DNA of 64,000 nt from Scybalocola_A sp900557175 (GCA_937890745.1 CALADH010000023.1:14181-78180); one strand, 5' to 3'. Positions 51,521 to 61,499 are shown, numbered from the stretch's first letter. The notes: generated from the sequence alone by a model not told the origin. Numbers and translations are program-made.

Positions 51521-52222
51521 TTATACGGCCATCTTAAAGCCGATGCCCCATACTGTTTTAATATATTCCGTATTTTTATCCGCTTTTGAAAGCTTCTGCC
51601 TCAGATTACTGATATGCACATTCACCGTATTGTCCTCGCCAAAATAATCTTCACCCCAAATGGCTGTAAAAAGATTTTCCCGCGTAAACACCTTTTTCGG
51701 ATAGCGCAGCAAAAGCTCAAGAATATCAAACTCCTTTACGGTCAGTGTCACCTCAGTATCATTGACAACAACCTGTCTTGTATCGTGATTTAAAGTAAGA
51801 TTTTTAAATGTCAGTACACGGCTTTCACCGGATTTTTTATCATCTTGTGCTTCCTTTAAAACACAGCGGCGCAAAACAGCTTCAACTCTGGCGATAACCT
51901 CGTCAATTTCAAATGGCTTCATAATAAAATCATCGGCGCCCAGTCTGAGGACATTGACTCTGTCTGCGACATCCTGTTTTGCAGATATGACAATCACCGG
52001 TGTTTTTATGCCCTGACGGCGCATATCGGCAATGACTTCCTCTCCGGTCATTCCCGGAAGCATCAAATCAAGCAAAACTAAATCAAACCTTTTTTGTGCC
52101 AGCCACATGGCTGCCTCTGTTCCTGAGAAAGCGCTTTTTGTTTCATACTCCGACAGGATAGTGGCAAGAAGCCTGTTGACATCATTTTCATCCTCGACAA
52201 TTAAAATACTTCCCTTTTTCAC
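51521..52222 (-). CDS. OmpR-family response regulator
   Basis: 233 residues: receiver domain with phospho-Asp in LVLLDLMLPG and the switch Lys in IMKPFE, then a winged-helix DNA-binding domain (LTVKEFDILELLLRYPKKVF). The GTG start overlaps the trigger-factor gene stop (GTGA), so translation is coupled. It is the likely partner of the kinase at 48678-49637. Confidence 0.9.
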   Translation of the reverse strand: MKKGSILIVEDENDVNRLLATILSEYETKSAFSGTEAAMWLAQKRFDLVLLDLMLPGMTGEEVIADMRRQGIKTPVIVISAKQDVADRVNVLRLGADDFIMKPFEIDEVIARVEAVLRRCVLKEAQDDKKSGESRVLTFKNLTLNHDTRQVVVNDTEVTLTVKEFDILELLLRYPKKVFTRENLFTAIWGEDYFGEDNTVNVHISNLRQKLSKADKNTEYIKTVWGIGFKMAV

Positions 52223-53352
52223 TGTTTTTCCTCTCCCGTCTGCTCATTCACTTTGGCAGTTTCCATCATCAGCTCTGTCACACGCTTCAGTGTCAGCTCT
52301 GCTTTAATATCAGCTTCTGTGTAATCTGTTTTAAGCTGCGCGGTATCCTCATAGCCAAACCACTTTGCCGCCTCATCCCAATCAGCATCTGACAATGTAT
52401 CAATGGTAATCCCTTCTTTCTCGGCAATAGCCTTTGAAATAACGGATTTTTTTGCTGCTTTTTCAATTTCGCCGGAAATCTGCTTATGATAATCCTCCAC
52501 AGTCATCCCCATATATGTTTCAACATATTCATCAAGTGTCATACCTTCAAGCTTTGCACTTTCCTCATCATTTTTCTTATAGGCGTCTTCCTTTGCCTCA
52601 AGCAGCTCTTTTGGATAATTTTCAATGACAGTGTCCGCAATAACCTTGTCCCACACTGCCTGCTGGGCGAGAAGTGTCTTTTGTGCGTCAATGCCGCTTT
52701 GAAGATTTTTCTTTAAATATGAACGAAATTCCCCGACATTTTCACAAGCCCCTCCGGATAACTCCTTCACATATTCATCCGTCAGCTCAGCCTGCCCTTC
52801 CTCAAGGATTGCTTTCACTGTTACTTTATACACGGCCTGCTTTCCTGCAAGTGCTTCGTTTGGATAGCTTTCCGGATAAGTAACATCCACATCTTTTGTT
52901 TCACCCGGCATCACACCAATCAGCTGGCTTTCAGCGCCATCAAAAAAAACACCTGATCCGATTAAAATATTATAATCTTTCTGTGTTTCGCCCGAAACCG
53001 GCTGTCCGTCCATAGACGCCTCGTAATCAACCTTTACAAGGTCACCGTCAGCAACAGCTCTGTCTGTCACCTCTGTCTGCGTTGTGCCGTTTGTAATCAG
53101 TGAATTTAATTGATTTTCGACATCTTCATCCGTAATATCCGCAATCGCCTCAATCGTCACTTCCACATTTTTATAATTGCCCAGTGTTATTTTTAAATCG
53201 TCTAAATCAGGCTCTGCTGCCGCGTCGATACCTGACTCTGCCCCACTGTTTGTCTGTGTATCCGAATCCGAAGATGGCTGCTCCTTTCCGCATCCTAAAA
53301 GAAGTGCTGCCGTCATCATCACGCATACACCTGCCGCAAATATTTTCTTCAT
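52219..53352 (-). CDS. Secreted trigger-factor-like lipoprotein
   Basis: 377 residues. A signal with lipobox LLLGC (full GCGKEQ) places it on the outer face. An FKBP-type prolyl isomerase domain (about 100-185: GDLVKVDYEASMDGQPVSGE, ILIGSGVFFDGAESQLIGV) and a helical trigger-factor C-domain (about 190-370) follow. The ribosome-binding N-domain of trigger factor is missing, replaced by a linker and the last strand region. It probably helps fold exported proteins. It sits three bases after tatD and overlaps the response regulator by four. Confidence 0.85.
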   Translation of the reverse strand: MKKIFAAGVCVMMTAALLLGCGKEQPSSDSDTQTNSGAESGIDAAAEPDLDDLKITLGNYKNVEVTIEAIADITDEDVENQLNSLITNGTTQTEVTDRAVADGDLVKVDYEASMDGQPVSGETQKDYNILIGSGVFFDGAESQLIGVMPGETKDVDVTYPESYPNEALAGKQAVYKVTVKAILEEGQAELTDEYVKELSGGACENVGEFRSYLKKNLQSGIDAQKTLLAQQAVWDKVIADTVIENYPKELLEAKEDAYKKNDEESAKLEGMTLDEYVETYMGMTVEDYHKQISGEIEKAAKKSVISKAIAEKEGITIDTLSDADWDEAAKWFGYEDTAQLKTDYTEADIKAELTLKRVTELMMETAKVNEQTGEEKQ

Positions 53353-53355
53353 GTC

Positions 53356-54159
53356 TCATACCTCCGTTTTGCCTGATAACCTGTCAATACGATACATTTC
53401 CATGGCGTTTTTACATGTAATATCAATCACATCACAAACAGACATCCCTTTAAGCTGTGCAATCGCCTCCGCCACATATTGAAGATTCAGTGAGGAATTG
53501 CGTTTTCCTCTGTTTGGTACCGGTGACAAATACGGGCAGTCCGTTTCAAGCAAAATACGCTCGATCGGCACAGACGCCGCGACAGCTTTTACATTTTTCG
53601 CATTTGAGAAGGTCACAACGCCGCCGATACCGATATAATAGCCCAGCTTCACATACTCTGCCGCCATTTCCTCAGAATAAGAAAAGCAGTGAATGACGCC
53701 CCGCGTTCCCTGTCCGTCCTCCGACTTTATAATATCCAGCGTATCCTTTGCCGCATCTCTTGAATGAACAATGATCGGCAACTTCATCTCTTTTGATAAT
53801 TGAAGCTGGCGTCTGAACCAGTATTTCTGACGTTCTCTGACTAAAGGGTCCTTATCCCAGTAATAATCCAAACCGATTTCTCCGACAGCAACACATTTTT
53901 CATCGGCACACCATGCCGCAATTTTCTTAAAGTTATTCTCATCCTCATCAAGCTCGCCCACATCACTCGGATGGACGCCCGCCGCCGCATAAATAAACGG
54001 ATACTTTTTTGCCAGCGCAATACTGCGCTCTGTCGATGCTGTGTCTGCTCCGACATTGACAACATAACCAATACCGTTTTGCAAAAGTTCTGACAAAAGT
54101 TCATCTCTGTCTGCATTAAACTGCTTATCGTCATAATGCGCATGTGAATCAAAAATCAT
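53356..54159 (-). CDS. tatD: TatD-family metal-dependent hydrolase
   Basis: 267 residues, TIM barrel, Mg-dependent DNase family. Metal ligands show in FDSHAHYDD (HxH), the VGEIGLDYYWD Glu, VHSRDA, VIHCFS and LLETDCPYLSP. GGAGG precedes the ATG. It follows the TRIC-type gene across a hairpin and precedes the trigger-factor lipoprotein. Confidence 0.94.
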   Translation of the reverse strand: MIFDSHAHYDDKQFNADRDELLSELLQNGIGYVVNVGADTASTERSIALAKKYPFIYAAAGVHPSDVGELDEDENNFKKIAAWCADEKCVAVGEIGLDYYWDKDPLVRERQKYWFRRQLQLSKEMKLPIIVHSRDAAKDTLDIIKSEDGQGTRGVIHCFSYSEEMAAEYVKLGYYIGIGGVVTFSNAKNVKAVAASVPIERILLETDCPYLSPVPNRGKRNSSLNLQYVAEAIAQLKGMSVCDVIDITCKNAMEMYRIDRLSGKTEV

Positions 54160-54192
54160 GATTTTACCTCCTAACGTGTCAATTTTACCACT

Positions 54193-54224
54193 AAAAAAGG
54201 CGTTACTTCAACCGAAATCACGCC
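54193..54224 (-). terminator. Hairpin after the TRIC-type gene
   Basis: Minus strand: GGCGT (54220-54224 complement) and ACGCC arms with a partly paired interior, then UUUUUU. No room for a promoter remains before tatD, so some read-through is needed. Confidence 0.6.
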
Positions 54225-54272
54225 ATTTTCAGTAATCTTAAGTTTTTCTTTAGAAAATCGTCATCGCCTCAT

Positions 54273-54914
54273 TTAGCGTATCCGCGGAAGATTCCACCTG
54301 AAATATGCCGCAAGAAGCCGGATTACAATGACGACAGCTGCCCCGGCAATCATCGCAAACGACGCGTCTCCAACAGAACGCATCAATAAAATACAGACAA
54401 ACGCGCCGACTAACGATGCCACAGCATAAACATGCTTTACAAAAACAAAAGGCATCTGCCCTGCCATCATGTCACGCATCATCCCACCGCCGATGCCGGT
54501 CACCATACCGACAAAAATCAGCAGAAATGTACTTTTCACTTCGCCCTTTTCAACCGCTGTATAAACACCTATAACTGTAAAGGCGCCGAGACCGATGGCA
54601 TCCATTGTCATCATAACCTTATCATAAACCGTCATCCACCGGCTTTCCAGAAGCTTTTTATTAAAGTAGACAACGATAAATAAAAGACTTGATGTCACAA
54701 TAGCGCTGAGTACATAAACCGGATCCTTAAACGTACTCGGCGGATGAATCCCCAAAACAACATCGCGGATAATTCCGCCGCCAATGGCTGTTGTGATACC
54801 GAGCACATTGACGCCGAAAATATCCATATTTTTATGAATACCAATGAGCGCGCCGGATGAGGCAAAGGCAACTGTTCCGATAATTTCTATAATATATTCA
54901 ATCCACGCTGTCAT
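54273..54914 (-). CDS. TRIC-type / UPF0126 membrane protein
   Basis: 213 residues, seven helices in two inverted glycine-rich repeats (GALIGIHKNMDIFGVNVLGI, AIGGGIIRDVVLGIHPP; then GIGGGMMRDMMAGQMPFVF). Bacterial relatives of trimeric intracellular cation channels (YicG/YadS group) have this pattern. GGGGGA lies ten bases before ATG 54914. It is 27 bp after metG, same operon. Confidence 0.88.
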   Translation of the reverse strand: MTAWIEYIIEIIGTVAFASSGALIGIHKNMDIFGVNVLGITTAIGGGIIRDVVLGIHPPSTFKDPVYVLSAIVTSSLLFIVVYFNKKLLESRWMTVYDKVMMTMDAIGLGAFTVIGVYTAVEKGEVKSTFLLIFVGMVTGIGGGMMRDMMAGQMPFVFVKHVYAVASLVGAFVCILLMRSVGDASFAMIAGAAVVIVIRLLAAYFRWNLPRIR

Positions 54915-54941
54915 CTGCCGCACATCCCCCGAAAGTAAAGC

Positions 54942-56888
54942 TTAGCAGATTTGTGCGCCGGCCGGCATCTGCTTTTCAGGTACCATCAGCGATAAATTGC
55001 CGTCGGCATCCTCAGCACATAAAAGCATGCCTTCGGACAATACGCCGGCAAGCTTTGCAGGCTTTAAGTTGACAACAACCATGACCTTTTTGCCGACCAT
55101 CTCCTCCGGTGTATAGTGGCCTTTAATACCGGATACAATCTGTTTTACCTGTGAACCGATTTTCACCTGTGAGCAGAGCAGCTTCTTTGACTTTTTCACT
55201 GCCTCACAGGCAATAATCTCACCGACCTGGAACTGGAGTTTTTCAAAATCATCAAACGTAATTTCTGCTTTCGGCTCGATGTCAATGACAGGCTCCTCCT
55301 CTTTCGGAGCTGCTGCTGCCTGCATAGCCTCAACCTTTTCAAGCACTTCCTTCACATCAAGACGTGCAAAAAGAATTTCCGGTTTTTCGATAACCTTCAT
55401 GCCTGTTTCAAGACGGCCGAATGTATCTAATTTTTCAAAATCTCTTTCTTTTGTATTTAACTGATTTAAAATCTTTTCTGATGTTTCAGGAAGAAAAGCT
55501 TCAAGGCAGATTGCCGCAATACGGATACCCTCCATCAGGTTGTAAAGCACTGTTGCAAGTCTGTCCTTCTTCGCCTCGTCCTTTGCAAGTACCCATGGCT
55601 CTGTCTCATCAATGTACTTATTGCAGCGGCGAAGCAGTGTAAACACTTCTGAAATCGCATCAGCCACACGCAGCTTGTCCATCTTTGCAGCCGCACGCTT
55701 CGGCGTTTCAAGCGCCACAGCCTTAAGCTCATCATCCACCGGCTCACAAACGCCCGGATTTGTCACAACACCGCCAAAATACTTGTTATTCATGGAAATT
55801 GTACGGTTGACAAGATTTCCTAAAATATTTGCAAGGTCAGAATTCATACGCTCAACCATTAACTCCCATGTAATCGATCCGTCATTATCAAACGGCATCT
55901 CGTGAAGTACGAAATAACGCACTGCATCCACGCCGAACATATCTACAAGATCATCCGCATAAATGACATTGCCCTTTGACTTACTCATCTTGCCCTCGCC
56001 GACAAGCAGCCACGGATGTCCGAATACCTGCTTCGGCAGCGGAAGGTCAAGCGCCATAAGCATAATCGGCCAGTAAATTGTATGGAAACGGATAATGTCC
56101 TTACCAATCAAATGTAAGTCTGCAGGCCAGTACTTCTCAAACAGCGCGTCATTATCACCGTCTAAATCGTAGCCAAGGCCTGTGATGTAGTTGCTTAACG
56201 CATCAATCCACACATAAACAACATGCTTCGGATCAAAATCTACAGGAATACCCCATGAAAAGCTTGTTCTTGATACACATAAATCCTGAAGTCCCGGAAG
56301 AAGGAAGTTATTCATCATCTCATTCTTTCTTGATTCCGGCTGGATAAATTCAGGATGCTCATTAATATACTGGATCAGTCTGTCGGCATACTTGCTTAAT
56401 TTAAAGAAGTAAGCCTCCTCCTTTGCATTGACAACCTCACGGCCGCAGTCCGGACACTTACCGTCGACAAGCTGGCTTTCTGTAAAGAAAGATTCACACG
56501 GTGTACAATACTTGCCCTCATAGTAACCTTTATAAATATCGCCCTGCTCATAGAGCTTTTTAAAGATTTTCTGAACCTGCTTCTCGTGATACTCGTCCGT
56601 TGTACGGATAAACTTATCGTAGGAAGTGTTCATCAAATCCCATATATTTTTAATTTCTCCGGCAACACCGTCAACAAAATCCTTCGGCGTCACACCGGCT
56701 TCCTCTGCCTTAATCTCAATTTTCTGTCCATGCTCGTCTGTACCTGTCTGAAAACGGACATCATAGCCCTGCTGGCGTTTAAAACGGGCAATACTGTCGG
56801 CAAGTACAGCCTCGTAAGTATTGCCAATATGCGGCTTGCCTGATGTATAGGCAATCGCTGTAGTAATATAATACGGTTTCTTAGTCAT
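54942..56888 (-). CDS. metG: Methionyl-tRNA synthetase
   Basis: 648 residues. Class I synthetase with the HIGH-like PHIGNTYEA, a zinc knuckle (CTPC ... CPDC), KMSKSKGN, and a C-terminal tRNA-binding OB domain (about 535-648, FQVGEIIACEAVKKSKKL). AGAGG precedes ATG 56888. The leader from the predicted promoter is only about 70 nt, too short for a T-box. It heads the leftward operon metG-TRIC-tatD-trigger factor-regulator. Confidence 0.96.
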   Translation of the reverse strand: MTKKPYYITTAIAYTSGKPHIGNTYEAVLADSIARFKRQQGYDVRFQTGTDEHGQKIEIKAEEAGVTPKDFVDGVAGEIKNIWDLMNTSYDKFIRTTDEYHEKQVQKIFKKLYEQGDIYKGYYEGKYCTPCESFFTESQLVDGKCPDCGREVVNAKEEAYFFKLSKYADRLIQYINEHPEFIQPESRKNEMMNNFLLPGLQDLCVSRTSFSWGIPVDFDPKHVVYVWIDALSNYITGLGYDLDGDNDALFEKYWPADLHLIGKDIIRFHTIYWPIMLMALDLPLPKQVFGHPWLLVGEGKMSKSKGNVIYADDLVDMFGVDAVRYFVLHEMPFDNDGSITWELMVERMNSDLANILGNLVNRTISMNNKYFGGVVTNPGVCEPVDDELKAVALETPKRAAAKMDKLRVADAISEVFTLLRRCNKYIDETEPWVLAKDEAKKDRLATVLYNLMEGIRIAAICLEAFLPETSEKILNQLNTKERDFEKLDTFGRLETGMKVIEKPEILFARLDVKEVLEKVEAMQAAAAPKEEEPVIDIEPKAEITFDDFEKLQFQVGEIIACEAVKKSKKLLCSQVKIGSQVKQIVSGIKGHYTPEEMVGKKVMVVVNLKPAKLAGVLSEGMLLCAEDADGNLSLMVPEKQMPAGAQIC

Positions 56889-56965
56889 TATATATGCCTC
56901 TTTCTTATTTATTATTTGTTTATTTGATGACACGGATTACCCCGTGCGCTGACTGCACTATTTTC

Positions 56966-56994
56966 ATTATAATATATCACTTCCCGGATGGCAA
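56966..56994 (-). promoter_or_regulatory. Promoter of metG
   Basis: Minus strand TTGCCA (56989-56994), 17 bp, TATAAT (56966-56971). Confidence 0.7.
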
Positions 56995-57031
56995 TGGCGA
57001 TTTACAATTCTTTTTTTCTTGCCGGTGTCTA

Positions 57032-57060
57032 TTGATATTATCTATATATTGTGGTATGAT
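57032..57060 (+). promoter_or_regulatory. Promoter of nrdJ
   Basis: TTGATA (57032-57037), 17 bp, TATGAT (57055-57060), with a leader of about 90 nt. No cobalamin riboswitch is seen in that leader. Confidence 0.65.
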
Positions 57061-57158
57061 TCTAAGCGTAGCAATTTTCGCAACTATATATAGTCATTAA
57101 AAATAAACAGCGTCGGCGCGGCAAAGCCGTCTGCCGGCCAAAGTAAGGAGAACACACT

Positions 57159-59441
57159 ATGGAATTAACACAAAAGGATTGGCTTGGCGCCGACAATCAG
57201 CTCGGCATTGACATCTGGCAGAACAAATACTGCTATAAAAATGAAAACTTCGAGCATTGGCTTGACCGCATCTGCGGCGGCGATAAAGACGTCATTGAGC
57301 TTGTCAAAGCTAAAAAGTTTTTATTCGGCGGAAGAATACTCTCAAACAGAGGACTGCAGCATGACGGCAAAAAGGTCAGCCTGTCAAACTGCTATGTAAT
57401 TACACCGCCGGAGGATGAAATCGAAAGTATTTTTGAATGTGCCACAAAGCTTGCACGCACATACAGTTACGGCGGCGGCTGCGGCGTTGATATTTCAAAA
57501 TTAAGTCCGAGAGGCGCCCGAATCAACAATGCTGCAAAGCAGACAAGCGGCTCTGTTTCCTTTATGGAATTATATTCTCTTGTCACAGAGCTGATCGGAC
57601 AGAACGGCCGCCGCGGTGCCCTGATGATTTCCATTGACTGCTCACACCCGGATGTCGAAGAATTTATCCAGCTTAAAACTGACCTCAATAAAGTGACAAA
57701 AGCCAATATTTCTATCCGCATTGACAGCGAATTTATGACCGCGGTTAAAGAAAACAAAGATTATCTGCTGCATTTTAAGAGAAAGGAAACCGGCGAAGAA
57801 ATTAAACGCCTTGTCAATGCCCGCGAGCTTTTCCGCCGCATTGCCGAGACAAACTGGGACTTTGCAGAACCGGGGGCACTTTTTTGGGATCGTATTAAAT
57901 CGTGGAATCTTCTCTCAAACACAGAAGAATTTTCCTATGCCGGCGTCAACCCGTGCGCCGAGGAACCGCTGCCTGCCGGCGGAAGCTGTCTTCTTGGCAG
58001 CATCAACCTGTCCGAATTTGTATTAAATCCATTTACAGACAATGCGTCCTTTGATTTTGCAGAATTTAAAAACTGTGTCAAAACCTGTGTCGGCGCCTTA
58101 AATGATGTCCTTGACGAAGGGCTTCCGCTGCATCCGCTGCCTGAACAGCGCGAAAGTGTTGCCGCATGGCGTCAGATCGGCCTCGGTATTATGGGACTTG
58201 CCGATATGCTCTTAAAGCTCGGTTTAACTTACGGCGAAGCTGATGCCGTTGAATTGTGCGGCCGCATCGGCTTTGCAATGGCAGATTCAGCCATCGCCGC
58301 ATCGGCTCTGCTTGCCAAAGAAGCCGGTCCTTACCCAAAATGCAATATTGATGAAATCATGTCCACACCGTTTTTTGCAGCCAACACCTCCGAGGGCACA
58401 GCCGCCCTTGTGAAAAAGTACGGCTTAAGAAATTCACAGCTTCTGACAATCGCACCAACGGGAACGCTTTCCACAATGCTCGGCATTTCCGGCGGCATTG
58501 AGCCAATTTACGCCAACTTCTACGAGCGCAAAACAGAATCGCTTCACGGCACAGACGTTTATTACAAAGTCTATACGCCGATTGTCAAACAATATATGCA
58601 TGACTTCAACATAAGCGATGACGCCTATCTGCCGTCTTATTTTGTGACAGCAATGACTCTGGACTACCGTCAGCGCATCAACATGCAGGCGGCATGGCAG
58701 GAGCATATTGATGCTTCCATCAGCTCCACCGTCAACGTGCCGAACTCCTTCACGGTTGAAGAAACAGAAAGCCTTTATATGTACGCCTATGACAGCGGCT
58801 TAAAGGGCGTCACCATCTACCGTGACGGCTGCAAGCGCACTGGCATTTTATCATCTGATACAACAAAATCAGTCACGGCAGGCGATGGTCTTGCCCGCGG
58901 TGAAATTATCCTTGTCACTGATGATGTCATCGGCAAAAAACGCAAACTAATTACAGGCTGCGGCAGCCTCCACTGCATTGCCCTCTTTGATCCGAATACG
59001 GGCGCGCTTTTGGAAACCTACTTAAGCAAAGGCTCCACCGGCGGCTGCAATAACTTTATGATCGGACTTTCACGAATGATTTCCATCAGCGCCCGCGGCG
59101 GTATTGATATTTACACAATCATTGACCAGTTAAACTCCACCGGCTCATGTCCGTCCTACACCGTACGCCGCGCGACAAAACAGGATACAAGCAAAGGCTC
59201 CTGCTGTCCGATGGCTGTCGGCAATGCACTGCTTGATATGTACAAAGAAGTGCAGGCCGAAATTGCCGCTAAGGCTGAAGCACCTGCGCCGGAAGCAGCG
59301 CCGCCTAAAAAAGCGCCAAAACCAAAGGCTGTCAAAAATATTAATAAAGAGAGTATTTTATGCCCGCAGTGCGGCGAACCGCTCGTTTTTGAGGGCGGCT
59401 GCAATCTCTGCAAAAGCTGCGGCTGGAGCAAATGTTTTTAA
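57159..59441 (+). CDS. nrdJ: Adenosylcobalamin-dependent ribonucleotide reductase (class II)
   Basis: 760 residues. It makes deoxyribonucleotides without oxygen or an activase, using vitamin B12. LSNCYV (redox Cys), YGGGCGVDISKL, the catalytic NPCAEEPLPAGGSCLLGSIN region (NxCxE), NVPNSFT, and a TSCPD-type domain (about 590-690: TGCGSLHCIALF, STGGCNNFMIGLSRMI) are seen. A zinc ribbon (CPQC ... CKSCGWSKCF) and a Lys/Pro/Ala-rich linker close the protein. Monocistronic, with its own promoter. Confidence 0.95.
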   Translation: MELTQKDWLGADNQLGIDIWQNKYCYKNENFEHWLDRICGGDKDVIELVKAKKFLFGGRILSNRGLQHDGKKVSLSNCYVITPPEDEIESIFECATKLARTYSYGGGCGVDISKLSPRGARINNAAKQTSGSVSFMELYSLVTELIGQNGRRGALMISIDCSHPDVEEFIQLKTDLNKVTKANISIRIDSEFMTAVKENKDYLLHFKRKETGEEIKRLVNARELFRRIAETNWDFAEPGALFWDRIKSWNLLSNTEEFSYAGVNPCAEEPLPAGGSCLLGSINLSEFVLNPFTDNASFDFAEFKNCVKTCVGALNDVLDEGLPLHPLPEQRESVAAWRQIGLGIMGLADMLLKLGLTYGEADAVELCGRIGFAMADSAIAASALLAKEAGPYPKCNIDEIMSTPFFAANTSEGTAALVKKYGLRNSQLLTIAPTGTLSTMLGISGGIEPIYANFYERKTESLHGTDVYYKVYTPIVKQYMHDFNISDDAYLPSYFVTAMTLDYRQRINMQAAWQEHIDASISSTVNVPNSFTVEETESLYMYAYDSGLKGVTIYRDGCKRTGILSSDTTKSVTAGDGLARGEIILVTDDVIGKKRKLITGCGSLHCIALFDPNTGALLETYLSKGSTGGCNNFMIGLSRMISISARGGIDIYTIIDQLNSTGSCPSYTVRRATKQDTSKGSCCPMAVGNALLDMYKEVQAEIAAKAEAPAPEAAPPKKAPKPKAVKNINKESILCPQCGEPLVFEGGCNLCKSCGWSKCF

Positions 59442-59489
59442 TGCATGAATCTTTTCTGTGCGGGAAAACTATAAATAATCTCATTGTAT

Positions 59490-59512
59490 GCGGCGCACGC
59501 TTTGTGCGCCGC
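59490..59512 (+). terminator. GC-rich hairpin after nrdJ
   Basis: GCGGCGCAC (59490-59498), loop GCTTT, GTGCGCCGC (59504-59512), followed only by TGTTC. A weak U-tract, so it is perhaps a partial terminator or an mRNA 3'-end stabiliser. Confidence 0.5.
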
Positions 59513-59555
59513 TGTTCAAATACAGAATGATATCAAATTTTAAGGAGAAGTGCTT

Positions 59556-61349
59556 ATGAATCCTATCAAAACAAAGCGCAAACATACGCGCAGGCGACGC
59601 GCGGCAGCTGCCGGCTGTATTTTTCTGACTGTTTTCACAATGCTTTCCGGCTGTGCAAGACCCGCAGATACAGAAGCCAATGCTTCGCCGCTGACACCGG
59701 TTACCGATAAAATTTTTAAAGACGCTGTCACCGCTGACGCCCTCTCCGCCCATTTTCTTTTAAAAAATCCGGCGGACTACGGCATTACTGATATCGAACC
59801 GACCTTCGGCCGTATCAGCCTTGAAGATATGAAGACGTCTGTTACAGAAGCGCAGGACATCCTTAAAACGCTTGAAGCTATTGACGACAGTACACTTTCC
59901 GAGGATGAACAGCTGACAAAGGAAATCCTTATAGATTCCTTTGAAGATTCAGTCATCCTGAATCAGTACCCGCTGCTTCAGGAGCCCGTCAATCCTTTAT
60001 CCGGCCAGCAGGCAATGCTTCCAATTCTCACAAATGAATATACATTCTACACCGAAGCAGACGTAGACACTTACCTGAAGCTTCTTGAAGATACAAAACC
60101 ATTTTTCGAGAGTATTTTGGATTTTGAAAAAGCAAAGGCGGATGCCGGCACATTTATGACTGAAGAAATTCTTGACACCGTCCTTGACCAGTGTAAAAGC
60201 TTTTCTGGAAACGTTGATGAAAACCTTATGGTGACAACCTTCCCGGATAAGCTTGACACAGAGCTTCCGGATTTAGACGAAAAGACACGCAATGACTATA
60301 TCCAAAAAAATAAAACAGCCGTCGAAAAATATGTGATTACTGCCTATGACTATCTTTATGACGGACTTGAAGCACTGCGCGGCAAATGCAGCAAAGGCGG
60401 TGCTTTAGCCGATTACAAAAACGGCAAAGAATATTACGCTGCACTTATAAAGGCACAAACAGGCACCAATATGACGCCGGAGGCGATGGCTTCCCTGCTT
60501 GAAGAAAAAATGCAGGAGGCAATCACACAATTTTCCTTCTCTGCAATGGCGGATCCCCGCGTCATGGAGGCATATCAAAATAATGACCTTAAAGGAAAAA
60601 CAGACGAGCCTAAGCCGCTTCTTGATGAGCTGTCATCACTGATCACCGAGGATTTCCCGGAAGCTGCAGATGTTTCCTTTGAAGTTAAATATGTGGACGA
60701 AGCACTCAGAGACTATCTTTCACCGGCATTTTATCTTATTCCGCCGCTGGACGCCTACACCGATAACACGATTTATATTAATTCAGCGCCGGAAGATGCC
60801 AAAGATATTGATAATATTTTCACAACTTTAGCCCATGAAGGCTATCCGGGACATCTGTATCAGCAGACTTATTTTCTGAATACAAAGCCGGATAAAGTAC
60901 GCACTGTATTAAATTATGACGGCTACACCGAGGGCTGGGCAACCTATGTTGAAATGCTCTCCTACGACTGGGCATATGAAAATCAGAATATGGCTGATTT
61001 TATGCGGGCAAACCAGCAGCTTTCACTTTATCTTTCGGCCCGCGCCGATATCGGTATCCACGGTGAAGGCTGGAGCAGGGATGATTTTCAGACATACCTG
61101 AAAAATAACGGTTTCAACGATTCTCCTGAGCTTGTCGATACGTTGTATAATATTATTCTCCAGTCGCCGGGCAACTATCTTTCCTACGCTGTCGGCGGCA
61201 TTATGTTTGACGAGCTGCGCAGCAAAGCCGAAGACACACTGGATGACAAGTTTGACTTAAAAGAATTTCACAAGTTTATTCTTGATATCGGGCCTGCCCC
61301 GTTTGACATTATTGAAGAAAAGATGGACATATGGATGGAAAACCTATAA
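59556..61349 (+). CDS. DUF885 metallopeptidase-like lipoprotein
   Basis: 597 residues. A basic N-terminus (RKHTRRRRA) leads into a lipoprotein signal ending MLSGC. The DUF885 core shows LAHEGYPGHLYQQTYF (HExxxH-like zinc motif) and NYDGYTEGWATYVEML (third ligand Glu and tyrosine). It is a surface-attached, probably peptide-degrading protein. AAGGAG precedes ATG 59556; the frame begins two codons earlier. Single gene. Confidence 0.85.
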   Translation: MNPIKTKRKHTRRRRAAAAGCIFLTVFTMLSGCARPADTEANASPLTPVTDKIFKDAVTADALSAHFLLKNPADYGITDIEPTFGRISLEDMKTSVTEAQDILKTLEAIDDSTLSEDEQLTKEILIDSFEDSVILNQYPLLQEPVNPLSGQQAMLPILTNEYTFYTEADVDTYLKLLEDTKPFFESILDFEKAKADAGTFMTEEILDTVLDQCKSFSGNVDENLMVTTFPDKLDTELPDLDEKTRNDYIQKNKTAVEKYVITAYDYLYDGLEALRGKCSKGGALADYKNGKEYYAALIKAQTGTNMTPEAMASLLEEKMQEAITQFSFSAMADPRVMEAYQNNDLKGKTDEPKPLLDELSSLITEDFPEAADVSFEVKYVDEALRDYLSPAFYLIPPLDAYTDNTIYINSAPEDAKDIDNIFTTLAHEGYPGHLYQQTYFLNTKPDKVRTVLNYDGYTEGWATYVEMLSYDWAYENQNMADFMRANQQLSLYLSARADIGIHGEGWSRDDFQTYLKNNGFNDSPELVDTLYNIILQSPGNYLSYAVGGIMFDELRSKAEDTLDDKFDLKEFHKFILDIGPAPFDIIEEKMDIWMENL

Positions 61350-61376
61350 ATCTTCTGTGAATTTTTTGTCAACTTC

Positions 61377-61405
61377 TTGACATTTCAGATAATCTATTTT
61401 ACTAT
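61377..61405 (+). promoter_or_regulatory. Promoter of pckA
   Basis: TTGACA (61377-61382), 17 bp, TACTAT (61400-61405): a strong promoter, start near 61412. Confidence 0.7.
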
Positions 61406-61412
61406 TAACGTA

Positions 61413-61435
61413 TTGGAAATTTTTTGGATTTCCAA
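61413..61435 (+). promoter_or_regulatory. 5'-terminal stem-loop of the pckA mRNA
   Basis: TTGGAAAT (61413-61420) pairs with ATTTCCAA (61428-61435) right at the predicted 5' end, a form known to shield mRNAs from 5'-dependent decay. A GCGG/CCGC pair follows further on. Confidence 0.45.
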
Positions 61436-61499
61436 GCAAGAGCGGTCAATGAAACAAGGCCGCACCTACATAAAGTAAATTCTACAGGGAGGAAGTATT

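Noticed and set aside
54160..54190. TTGACA-like sequence just before tatD as its promoter.
   Set aside because: It lies under 25 bases from the ATG and overlaps the ribosome site, leaving no room for a -10 element.
56889..57158. Possible T-box or riboswitch before metG or nrdJ.
   Set aside because: Predicted leaders are about 70 and 90 nt and lack the T-box sequence AGGGUGGNACCGCG and any cobalamin-box pattern.
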